Below are positions 1 to 5,482 of a stretch of 5,693 nucleotides of DNA, in pieces; position 1 is the stretch's first letter, and the number at the start of each line of letters is the position of its first letter. Under the pieces are notes generated by a model. It had not been told where the DNA came from. It ran no database searches and was given only the letters and a program-made list of their open reading frames with translations. This DNA is from Methanobacteriota archaeon (lineage in GTDB: Archaea; Thermoplasmatota; Poseidoniia; Poseidoniales; Poseidoniaceae): positions 1 through 5,693 of the forward strand of contig PBUZ01000094.1 of NCBI GenBank assembly GCA_002728035.1. The letters run 5' to 3'. The position numbers were made by a program, and so were the translations under genes.

Positions 1-76
1 AGTTTTTGAATTGCATCCAGAGTGACCTTACTACGCGTGGTTTTGACGATCTACGGATAAAGATGCGACTGACCAT
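1..76. other. Left-edge stretch with no recognised gene
   Basis: No product is recognised here. Two short frames run open to the window edge. One is on the plus strand and ends in TGA at 78-80, so it could be the last 25 codons of an upstream gene. The other is on the minus strand and would start with ATG at 74-76. Neither translation resembles a family I know, and about 25 open codons is expected by chance, so no CDS is called. Confidence 0.3.
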
Positions 77-175
77 ATGACAGAAATGACAAACCTCACC
101 TTATCCACCGTCCTATCGATATATGCGTCACCTCCCCCCTACGCCTGATAAAGGGGACTTTGTCATTTCTGTCAT
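77..175. repeat. 99-bp element bounded by a perfect 17-bp inverted repeat
   Basis: The left arm ATGACAGAAATGACAAA (77-93) is the exact reverse complement of 159-175. Each arm contains two copies of ATGACA spaced 9 bp apart, giving four copies in mirrored orientation. Inside lie a second imperfect stem (CCTTATC at 99-105 against GATAAAGG at 147-154), a small stem (GCGT 125-128 / ACGC 141-144) around a C-rich loop, and the palindrome TATCGATA at 114-121. The element lies 22 bp beyond the stop codon of the IclR gene. It could be a long transcription-end hairpin, a paired looping operator, a small structured RNA or a miniature mobile-element remnant. No target-site duplication is visible next to the arms, and no T-run follows on either strand. 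The repeat itself is certain; its role is not. Confidence 0.75.
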
Positions 176-197
176 TGGACTGGCTAAGCGATTCTGT

Positions 198-998
198 CTA
201 TCCTGCAAAACCGTCGCGTAATTCTATTAAAGCTGCCTCTAGTTCGGCTTCTTTGCATACGAACCTTGAGGTCGGGACGGGGACTGATATTGCGTGAACT
301 TCGACCCCTGGCTCTTTGATGGCAAAGCCTAGCGCGCTTATACCTTCAGTGTGCTCGTCATTATCGCGTGCAAGCGTCCCGGCGCGGATTGTCTCGATCT
401 CAGTGAGCAAACCAGACAAGTCTCTGATTGTGTCGGGGTATTCTTCAAATTCGGCTATAATCAGTTTGGTGGCTTCGGTTTGGTTTAATGCCGCGAGGGT
501 CGCCTTGCCATTCGCGGTGGTAGTCAATGGGAACGACTCGCCAATACTAGAAACGGTGCGCAATCTTTGGCTACCGACAACCTGATCAATGAAACGCATC
601 CGGTTTCCCTCAAGGATGGCAAGGTCAACAGTTTCGCCCGTTGCCTCTGAGATTTGTTGCATCAAAGGACGTAAGCGATCTCTTATTGCGCTTGAACGCG
701 CTTGAGCGAGGCTTTGAACCTCTGGACCTAGTCTTATTCCCGCATTTCCCGCCTCGATTGAAATGAATCCTTCGAATTCAAGTGCTGCGACGATTCGCTG
801 TACCGTAGAACGGGGCAGACTGACGCGTAATGCTATTTGACCAAGGCTGAGTCCCGTTGTCGATTGCCCCAAGACACGAAGGATGTCGGTTGCCCGAGAG
901 ATGACTTTAATACTTTGATTTTTCTCATCTTTGTAGTCTTCCAAGGATCGAATCACTTTCAACTTACCCCGCGTGGTGGTGATAATTAGCCTAGCCAC
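198..998 (-). CDS. IclR-family transcriptional regulator
   Basis: This is a one-component regulator, 266 residues as drawn, expected to bind DNA as a dimer or tetramer and respond to a small carboxylic metabolite. The N-terminal winged helix-turn-helix spans about residues 30-92: IKVISRATDILRVL opens helix 1, SLGQIALRVSLPRSTVQRIV is the HTH, and FISIEAGNAGIRLGP is the wing. The C-terminal effector domain (about 100-266) carries the family landmarks TANGKATLA (161-169) and EGISALGFAI (218-227). The start drawn is GTG at 996-998 with only a weak ribosome site. An in-frame GTG at 954-956 (residue 15), preceded by GGGGTAAG, is a credible alternative and would give 252 residues, also normal for the family. 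The gene is transcribed divergently from the catabolic cluster, the usual arrangement for a local IclR controller, so control of that cluster and of itself is inferred. The effector is unknown, and whether it activates or represses cannot be told. Confidence 0.93.
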   Translation of the reverse strand: MARLIITTTRGKLKVIRSLEDYKDEKNQSIKVISRATDILRVLGQSTTGLSLGQIALRVSLPRSTVQRIVAALEFEGFISIEAGNAGIRLGPEVQSLAQARSSAIRDRLRPLMQQISEATGETVDLAILEGNRMRFIDQVVGSQRLRTVSSIGESFPLTTTANGKATLAALNQTEATKLIIAEFEEYPDTIRDLSGLLTEIETIRAGTLARDNDEHTEGISALGFAIKEPGVEVHAISVPVPTSRFVCKEAELEAALIELRDGFAG

Positions 999-1019
999 TG
1001 TCTGAACTCAAATCAATAC

Positions 1020-1051
1020 TTGACTGTATGGTGATACATATGCACCATAAT
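1020..1051 (+). promoter_or_regulatory. Possible promoter for the catabolic cluster
   Basis: TTGACT at 1020-1025 is a good -35 match, and CATAAT at 1046-1051 is a fair -10. The 20-bp spacing is longer than ideal, so the assignment is tentative. If correct, transcription would begin near 1058, leaving a leader of about 27 nt before the hydrolase start. The palindrome at 1027-1049 would then fill the spacer, a position typical of repressor or co-activator binding. Confidence 0.3.
1027..1049. promoter_or_regulatory. Palindromic candidate operator (IclR site)
   Basis: A perfect inverted repeat TATGGTG-N9-CACCATA lies in the divergent intergenic region between the IclR gene and the hydrolase. IclR-family proteins commonly bind short palindromes between their own gene and the target operon, so this is the most likely operator. 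Assignment to this regulator is by position only. Confidence 0.45.
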
Positions 1052-1073
1052 ACGGGACAAATGATTGATTATT

Positions 1074-1078
1074 GGGAG
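1074..1078 (+). promoter_or_regulatory. Ribosome binding site choosing the cyclase start
   Basis: GGGAG sits 6 nt before the ATG at 1085. The in-frame upstream ATG at 1028 lies inside the palindromic operator and has no such site. The ATG at 1079 abuts the GGGAG with no spacing. This makes 1085 the preferred start. Confidence 0.6.
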
Positions 1079-1084
1079 ATGCAA

Positions 1085-1924
1085 ATGAATATCACAGTCC
1101 GCGGAATTGAATTTCAGGCAAATGACGACAACGATATGGGGCTTGAGTTTGTAAATCTCAGCCACCGTTTTGGCTACCAATGCCCGAACTGGCCATATTT
1201 CAAAGACGTTGCGATCGAGCGAAAACACTACATGGCAAAGTCTGGCGTTCTGTCGCAGACGATCACGACAACGATGCACGTGACCACACACATCGACGCA
1301 CCTGCGCACGTTGTTCAAGGCACACCATTCATCGACGAAGTGCCGTTGCCGCACTTCTTTGGTTCCGGTCTTGTTGTCTCTATCCCCAAGAAGAAATGGG
1401 AAAGCATTACAGGTGACGACCTTGAGAAAGCTTGTGGCCATGCGATCCGTAAGGGTGATGTTTTGATCATCAACACGGGTTGGCACAAAGAGTATGAAGA
1501 CGGCGATTACTTTCCGTATTGCCCTGGTCTTGTGCAATCCGCCGCTGATTGGATGGTTGAAAAGGGCGTGAAGGTTGTCGGCCATGACACCCAAGCCAAC
1601 GACCACCCACTTGCCACTGCAATTGGTCCACAGCGTAACGGCCCGATCCTGCCGCACCTTGAAGAAGAGTACAAAGAATGGTCCGGCGGCAACGACTGGA
1701 AAGATGACTTCCCAGAGTGGGAACCGGTTCATAACACCCTGTTCTCTAACGGTATCCTCGGCATTGAAAACGTTGGTGGTGATTTGGATAGCATCACAGG
1801 CAAGCGCGTGACATTCGCGTTCTTCCCATGGAACTGGGATCGTGGTGATGGTTGCATCATCCGTCTGGTTGCAATGATCGATAAAAAGCAAGCCTATCGC
1901 ATCGAAGCTGGCGAAACTTTCTAA
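1085..1924 (+). CDS. Cyclase family protein (KynB / isatin hydrolase-like metal-dependent hydrolase)
   Basis: This is a metal-dependent amide/ester hydrolase of the cyclase superfamily (kynurenine formamidase, isatin hydrolase), probably cytosolic, 279 residues from the chosen start. The family signature HxGTHxDxPxH is present as H65-V-T-T-H69-I-D71-A-P-A-H75, with Thr in place of the usual Gly. In isatin hydrolase the equivalent first His, second His and Asp bind Mn. A second family block, PVHNTLFSNGILGIENV (215-231), supplies H216 and E228. FAFFPWNWDRGDGCIIRLVA (245-263) is the conserved C-terminal strand region. At 279 residues it is well longer than KynB (about 210) and nearer to isatin hydrolase-type members. 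It heads the catabolic cluster and would plausibly open a ring or cleave an acyl group to release a hydroxy acid. The exact substrate cannot be read from the sequence, and annotation as kynurenine formamidase would be overreach because no kynurenine genes lie nearby. Confidence 0.9.
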   Translation: MNITVRGIEFQANDDNDMGLEFVNLSHRFGYQCPNWPYFKDVAIERKHYMAKSGVLSQTITTTMHVTTHIDAPAHVVQGTPFIDEVPLPHFFGSGLVVSIPKKKWESITGDDLEKACGHAIRKGDVLIINTGWHKEYEDGDYFPYCPGLVQSAADWMVEKGVKVVGHDTQANDHPLATAIGPQRNGPILPHLEEEYKEWSGGNDWKDDFPEWEPVHNTLFSNGILGIENVGGDLDSITGKRVTFAFFPWNWDRGDGCIIRLVAMIDKKQAYRIEAGETF

Positions 1925-1933
1925 GATATAATT

Positions 1934-1960
1934 AGGCGCTGACCGTCATGGGCGGCGCCT
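1934..1960 (+). terminator. Terminator-like or attenuator hairpin after the cyclase gene
   Basis: The stem AGGCGC (1934-1939) pairs with GCGCCT (1955-1960). It is extended by a T-G wobble, a G-C pair, one mismatch and two C-G pairs around a 5-nt loop, and TCATTTTTCT follows. It lies 10 nt past the cyclase stop and just before the ribosome site of the cupin gene. It is probably a weak or conditional Rho-independent terminator that lowers expression of downstream genes relative to the cyclase, or an mRNA-stabilising 3' hairpin. Confidence 0.55.
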
Positions 1961-1984
1961 TCATTTTTCTCGGGAGGGGAAATA

Positions 1985-2329
1985 ATGCTTATCAAGCGTT
2001 TTGAGGATTCTGAAACTTACGTGGCTCCCAATCACTGGGACGTAACTGGTTTGCGATTGCAAGGTTTTGAAGACGGGGGGCCCACTAATCAGTGGATCGG
2101 GTTCTCGCAATTTTTGCCTGGAGGTGGCGCGGGACCAGACAGCACAGCGTTCGAGAAAGTTTATGTTGTCCTCGAAGGCGAGATGACGATCGAATGGGAC
2201 GGGAAGACTGACGTGCTGCGCGCAATGGACAGTTGCACAATTCCTGCTGGCCAAGAGCGCCGTATCGAAAATAAATCCAACCACGTATGTAAGATGTTGG
2301 TTGTTATGCCATATCCACCAGGGAGCTAA
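1985..2329 (+). CDS. Small single-domain cupin protein lacking canonical metal ligands
   Basis: A 114-residue single cupin beta-barrel. Motif 1 is recognisable by FEKVYVVLEGEMTIEWDG (56-73), where E57 aligns with the conserved Glu. Motif 2 is recognisable by DSCTIPAGQERRIENKSN (82-99). The HxH pair expected before E57 reads P51-D-S53, and the motif 2 His is R92 (PAGQER). Three of four usual metal ligands are therefore absent, and a metal-dependent dioxygenase or isomerase role is unlikely. It may bind a small ligand, act as a metal-free isomerase or epimerase, or be a sensor. The start is supported by GGGAGGGG (1972-1979) 5 nt upstream. The stop is 3 nt before the SDR start, and the SDR ribosome site lies in the last codons of this gene, so the two are translationally coupled. 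The function is unknown. Confidence 0.85.
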   Translation: MLIKRFEDSETYVAPNHWDVTGLRLQGFEDGGPTNQWIGFSQFLPGGGAGPDSTAFEKVYVVLEGEMTIEWDGKTDVLRAMDSCTIPAGQERRIENKSNHVCKMLVVMPYPPGS

Positions 2330-2332
2330 GTC

Positions 2333-3130
2333 ATGAGTACGATTTCGAATCCGTTTGAGATGTTTGACGTCAAAGGCAAGACCGCGTTGATCACTGGCGC
2401 GTCTGGTGCCTTTGGAATGGTCGCTGCACGTGTCCTTTCGGGGGCTGGGTGCAACCTTGTTTTAGTTGCAGGCAATCAAGACGCACTTGATGAGATTGCG
2501 CAGGAATGCCGCGATGCGGGTTCTGATGTTACGACCGTCAACAAACGGCCAACTGATGAAGTTGCCTGTGCGAAAATGGTGCAAGTTGCTGTGGATGCCT
2601 ACGACGCGCTCGACATTCTTGTGGTTGCTTCGGGCATGAATAAGGTGGCCCTTATTAACGACATGGAGCCTGAGACGTTCACATCGGTGATGGACGTCAA
2701 TGTTACCCAAAGCTGGTTGTTAGCACGTGCTGCATCGGCGCAAATGAAGAAACAAGGGAATGGCGGCAAGATCGTGCTGGTTAGTTCTGCGCGCGGTCTT
2801 TTGGGCCATCCCGCTGGCTACACCGCCTATTGCGCGTCCAAAGCCGCTGTCGACGGGATCACAAAGGCGCTTGGCTGCGAGTTGGGGCCAACAGGGATAA
2901 CGGTAAATGCGATTGCGCCGACTGTTTTCCGCTCTCCTTTGACACAATGGATGTTCGAAGACGACGAAAAGGCCAAGACCGTCCGTGCAGGTTTCCTTGC
3001 ACGGGTTCCAAAGGGTCGTTTGGGTGAGCCTGAGGATCTATCCGGTCCACTTCTGTTCCTTGCGTCTAAGGCATCAGATTTCTACACAGGGCATATCCTT
3101 TATGCAGACGGCGGATACACGGCAGGATGA
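2333..3130 (+). CDS. SDR family NAD(P)-dependent oxidoreductase
   Basis: A classical short-chain dehydrogenase/reductase of 265 residues, cytosolic, interconverting an alcohol and a ketone. The cofactor motif is TGASGAFG (21-28; TGxxxGxG with Ala at the middle Gly). Further landmarks are N123 (DVNVTQSW), serines S151/S152, the active-site pair Y166xxxK170 (YCASK), and the PTV segment after the last Rossmann strand. The C-terminus, GHILYADGGYTAG, is the usual ending of classical SDRs. The overall pattern resembles the gluconate 5-dehydrogenase/FabG-like group, but those names are not justified as a function. The start follows GGGAG (2321-2325) at 7 nt. The TGA overlaps the next ATG (ATGA at 3127-3130). 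In this context it probably oxidises a secondary alcohol of the pathway substrate, possibly the opposite stereoisomer to that handled by the next enzyme. Confidence 0.94.
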   Translation: MSTISNPFEMFDVKGKTALITGASGAFGMVAARVLSGAGCNLVLVAGNQDALDEIAQECRDAGSDVTTVNKRPTDEVACAKMVQVAVDAYDALDILVVASGMNKVALINDMEPETFTSVMDVNVTQSWLLARAASAQMKKQGNGGKIVLVSSARGLLGHPAGYTAYCASKAAVDGITKALGCELGPTGITVNAIAPTVFRSPLTQWMFEDDEKAKTVRAGFLARVPKGRLGEPEDLSGPLLFLASKASDFYTGHILYADGGYTAG

Positions 3131-4053
3131 CCAAGAACCGTGAAATTGCTGTGATTGGGGCCGGTCTTATGGGGCATGGGATCGCCCTGATCTTTGCGCG
3201 CGCTGGATACCACGTCTATATCACGGACCTAACGGAAGAGGTGTTAAACACTGTCAAAGACCGCGTGGCCGACAGCCTACGCTTAATGGGCGTGGACGAA
3301 TTAGAGCGGGATTGGGTATTGGGCAAAATCCGTCCAGCTGCCGACTTGCCTACCGCAGTCGCAGGCGCAAAAGTAGTATTCGAGGCGGCACCAGAAAAGC
3401 TGGAATTAAAGCAGTCGATCTTTGCCCAGCTCGAAGAAAACGCACCCGATGATGCGATCCTTGCGTCAAATACTTCCGTCATTCAGATCAGCAAGATAAT
3501 GGCTGGACTGAAAACCCGCCACCGTGCGGTGGGCACCCATTGGTGGAACCCACCCCACATGATCCCACTGGTCGAGGTTGTGAAAACCGAATGGACTGAT
3601 CCAGATATTGCGCATTCGATGTATGATCTACTGTTGGAGGCTAAAAAGACACCAGTTATGGTCGAAAAAGATGTACCTGGTTTTATCGGCAATCGGCTTC
3701 AACATGCTTTGTGGCGCGAAGCTATATCGCTGGTTGAGAATGGGATCTGTACTGCAGAAGCCGTCGATGATGTTGTTAAGGCCAGTTTTGGGCGGCGGCT
3801 CGCGGTTTTGGGACCGTTAGAGAATGCAGACCTGGTCGGAATCGAGCTGACGCAGGATATTCATGCGCAAGTCCTTTACGATCTCGAAACAACACCAGAC
3901 CCGTCTCTCTACCTACAAAAGCTGCGCGACGAGGGTCGCAGCGGAATGGCAGCGGGTGCTGGATTTCGGGACTGGAATGACGGCGACCTTTACGCCACCA
4001 AGGCCCGCGTAGCCGAACATTTAAAGAAACTGGAGACGATACTGCCACGTTAA
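3127..4053 (+). CDS. 3-hydroxyacyl-CoA dehydrogenase family protein (carnitine dehydrogenase-like)
   Basis: An NAD-dependent L-3-hydroxy acid or 3-hydroxyacyl-CoA dehydrogenase of 308 residues. The Rossmann motif GAGLMG (11-16) and D34 at the end of strand 2 indicate NAD rather than NADP. The active-site set aligns with mammalian HAD: S117 (SNTSVIQIS), H138 (GTHWWNPP), E150 (PLVEVV) and N189 (GFIGNRL). The C-terminal helical domain (about 184-308) has the usual AVDDVVKASFGRR and GPLENADLVG segments. The THWWNPP form and single-domain length suit the branch containing L-carnitine dehydrogenase and lambda-crystallin-like enzymes, rather than the fused fatty-acid oxidation proteins. Its location two genes before a BKACE supports a role in making the beta-keto acid which that enzyme cleaves. 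It has no strong ribosome site of its own and starts in a 4-bp overlap with the SDR gene, so translation is probably coupled. The substrate is not determined. Confidence 0.93.
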   Translation: MTKNREIAVIGAGLMGHGIALIFARAGYHVYITDLTEEVLNTVKDRVADSLRLMGVDELERDWVLGKIRPAADLPTAVAGAKVVFEAAPEKLELKQSIFAQLEENAPDDAILASNTSVIQISKIMAGLKTRHRAVGTHWWNPPHMIPLVEVVKTEWTDPDIAHSMYDLLLEAKKTPVMVEKDVPGFIGNRLQHALWREAISLVENGICTAEAVDDVVKASFGRRLAVLGPLENADLVGIELTQDIHAQVLYDLETTPDPSLYLQKLRDEGRSGMAAGAGFRDWNDGDLYATKARVAEHLKKLETILPR

Positions 4054-4064
4054 TGATTCTTTGG

Positions 4065-4070
4065 AAGGAG
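4065..4070 (+). promoter_or_regulatory. Ribosome binding site choosing the 4077 start
   Basis: AAGGAG is 6 nt before the ATG at 4077. A competing ATG at 4053 overlaps the preceding stop (TAATG) but has no comparable site, and the 8 extra residues it would add are unlike a membrane-protein start. Confidence 0.6.
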
Positions 4071-4076
4071 AAAACC

Positions 4077-4346
4077 ATGACGATCACGACAAACAGATGC
4101 AAACTTCTTGGTGAGTTGGTTGCAATAGCCACAGCGCCTATGATTTTGACATTACTGTTCTTCGCCTTGCGCGAAACGCTCACAGACTTTGGCGCGATTT
4201 ACCTCATTGCACTTGGGGCTGTGGCCATTTTCGTCATGATAAAAGCCCCGAAGGGCGTCTGGGACCTGGTCCGCGACCTTTTCAACCTCGAAATTTTCCC
4301 GCTCAGCTACCGTGTTTGGGTTTCCCACACTGAAAAAGGAGCTTGA
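4077..4346 (+). CDS. Small membrane protein resembling the C-terminal end of a LivM permease
   Basis: An 89-residue protein with two predicted membrane helices (about residues 13-32 and 38-56) and a basic/aromatic tail. The stretch IALGAVAIFVMIKAPKGVWDLV (44-65) followed by LEIFPLSYRV (71-80) matches the way branched-chain amino acid ABC permeases of the LivM type end (helix, then P-R/K-G-hydrophobic, then a short tail with FP). LivM proteins are normally around 300-400 residues, so about three quarters of such a protein is absent. The gene still has a good ribosome site, an intact frame, and a stop 4 nt before the BKACE start. It may be the remnant of an in-frame deletion of a transporter gene, or a retained stand-alone small protein. 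The similarity is recognised by pattern, not by search. Confidence 0.62.
   Translation: MTITTNRCKLLGELVAIATAPMILTLLFFALRETLTDFGAIYLIALGAVAIFVMIKAPKGVWDLVRDLFNLEIFPLSYRVWVSHTEKGA
4337..4341 (+). promoter_or_regulatory. Ribosome binding site choosing the BKACE start
   Basis: AGGAG lies 9 nt before the ATG at 4351, inside the last codons of the small membrane protein gene. The longer in-frame start at 4312 would add 13 residues overlapping the upstream gene that do not fit the family N-terminus, where the first strand begins a few residues before ITCAVTGA. Confidence 0.6.
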
Positions 4347-4350
4347 AACC

Positions 4351-5289
4351 ATGGCACGCCAAAAGAAAACAATCATTACATGCGCTGTAACTGGCGCGAT
4401 CCACACGCCAACGATGTCAGATGCGCTGCCCTACACCTATGACGATATTGCCCGCGAGGCAATTGAGGCGGCGGAAGCTGGCGCGTCCATCCTGCACCTT
4501 CACGCACGTGATAACGAAACAGGCGCACCGTCGGTGAACCCTGATGATTTCGCGGGGTTCTTGCCACGCGTCAAACAGGCGACCGATGCTGTGGTTAACA
4601 TATCGACTGGTGGATCGCTGACGTTGTCGATCCAGGACCGTATAAAACCTGCGGCCACCTTCAGTGCCGAGATGTGCTCTATGAACATGGGATCGATGAA
4701 TTTCTCGTTTCACCCATTGGCAAAGCGCTATAGCGATGATGATTGGAAGTTTGACTGGGAAAAGGAATATGTGGCTCAGTCCGACGGCAACATTTTTCGC
4801 AATACGTTTCGTGATATCGAAGAGGCAGCCAAGACACTGGCCCCTCACGGCATCAAGTTCGAACACGAATGCTACGATGTCGGGCATCTCTATAATTTGA
4901 AGTTCTGCATGGATATTGGATTGTTCAAAGCACCAATCTTCATCCAATTCGTTATGGGTATTCTGGGCGGAATCGGTGCGGATATCGATAACCTCGTTTT
5001 CATGAAACAAACCGCCGACAAGCTGTTTGGTGACTATTACCGCTGGTCAATTCTTGCCGCGGGCGCATCCCAAATCCCAATGGCGACGACGGCCAGCCAG
5101 ATGGGTGGTAATGTGCGCGTTGGCCTTGAGGACAGCCTGTTTATCGCGCGCGGCAAGCTTGCGGACAGCAACGCCCAACAGGTCGCCAAAATTCGCCGGA
5201 TCGTTGAAGATTTAGGTTCTGTTGTCGCTACCCCAGACGAAGCGCGTGTGATTCTTGATCTCAAGGGTGGCGATCGCGTGAATTTCTAA
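4351..5289 (+). CDS. Beta-keto acid cleavage enzyme (BKACE, DUF849 family)
   Basis: A zinc-dependent TIM-barrel enzyme of 312 residues that cleaves a beta-keto acid with acetyl-CoA to acetoacetate and a new acyl-CoA; the founding member is Kce of lysine fermentation. Family landmarks are TIITCAVTGA (7-16), HLHARD with H49 and H51 (zinc ligands, H46/H48 in Kce), NISTGG (83-88), IQFVMGILGG (198-207) and GGNVRVGLEDS (252-262), in which R256 and E260 match Kce R226 and E230. An acidic insertion around 121-155 makes it longer than Kce (about 275). The position of Kce E14, which holds the substrate amine, is I17 here, so the substrate probably differs from an aminated keto acid. It is the last gene of the cluster. 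No CoA-transferase or thioesterase is in the window, so acetoacetate and the product CoA ester are handled elsewhere. Residue correspondences are from memory of the Kce sequence. Confidence 0.93.
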   Translation: MARQKKTIITCAVTGAIHTPTMSDALPYTYDDIAREAIEAAEAGASILHLHARDNETGAPSVNPDDFAGFLPRVKQATDAVVNISTGGSLTLSIQDRIKPAATFSAEMCSMNMGSMNFSFHPLAKRYSDDDWKFDWEKEYVAQSDGNIFRNTFRDIEEAAKTLAPHGIKFEHECYDVGHLYNLKFCMDIGLFKAPIFIQFVMGILGGIGADIDNLVFMKQTADKLFGDYYRWSILAAGASQIPMATTASQMGGNVRVGLEDSLFIARGKLADSNAQQVAKIRRIVEDLGSVVATPDEARVILDLKGGDRVNF

Positions 5290-5474
5290 ACTAAGCACGG
5301 TATGCCCGAAATAGTACCACAGGATCAAAGCTTGAAGTCCCTTGCAGTGCTTCACCACAGAAACCGAACCAGAGCCTCCGTTATAAAACACCCTAAGCTC
5401 TCCGAAAAACTCTGACGACAGACAAGCAACCCAATCGAGCGAGGCACTGCGCATGAGTTCTCAAACTAGGCAAT
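5290..5474. other. Convergent intergenic region
   Basis: About 185 bp between the end of the BKACE gene and the end of the minus-strand hydrolase. I see no gene, tRNA or classical terminator with a T-run. A minus-strand open frame covering most of it also runs 78 bp into the BKACE coding sequence and looks like chance. The only notable structure is the inverted repeat at its right end. Confidence 0.5.
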
Positions 5475-5482
5475 TCATGCGC
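5449..5482. repeat. Inverted repeat at the convergent gene junction
   Basis: GCGCATGAGTT (5449-5459) and AATTCATGCGC (5472-5482) are reverse complements except for one position, with a 12-nt loop. The eight outer bases match perfectly. The minus-strand hydrolase stop codon (5475-5477) lies in the right arm. It may act as a bidirectional transcription-end or mRNA-protecting hairpin, although no T-run follows on either side. Confidence 0.5.

Noticed and set aside
159..175. TGTCAT repeats considered as a Pho box
   Set aside because: The two TGTCAT units are 9 bp apart, whereas Pho boxes repeat every 11 bp, and no phosphate-related gene is nearby.
77..175. The 99-bp inverted-repeat element considered as an insertion sequence or MITE
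   Set aside because: No flanking direct repeat beyond a possible AT dinucleotide and no transposase. It is kept as a repeat of unknown nature.
1028..1084. Extended N-terminus for the cyclase from ATG 1028
   Set aside because: That ATG lies in the palindromic operator with no ribosome site. The 19 extra residues do not look like a family N-terminus or a signal peptide.
1013..1891. A 292-codon open frame on the minus strand, antisense to the cyclase gene
   Set aside because: Its translation has no recognisable domain, it lies almost wholly opposite a clear family member, and it has the codon pattern of a complementary-strand shadow.
2075..2080. A run of six G in the cupin gene considered as a frameshift or phase-variable tract
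   Set aside because: The frame is intact on both sides with recognisable cupin motifs after it, and six bases is short for slippage control.
4417..5010. A 197-codon minus-strand open frame inside the BKACE gene
   Set aside because: It is antisense to strongly conserved BKACE motifs and has no domain resemblance.
5212..5454. An 80-codon minus-strand open frame across the end of the BKACE gene and the intergenic region
   Set aside because: It overlaps BKACE coding sequence by 78 bp, has no recognised domain and no ribosome site that I can see. The intergenic part may be conserved DNA but is not supported as a protein.
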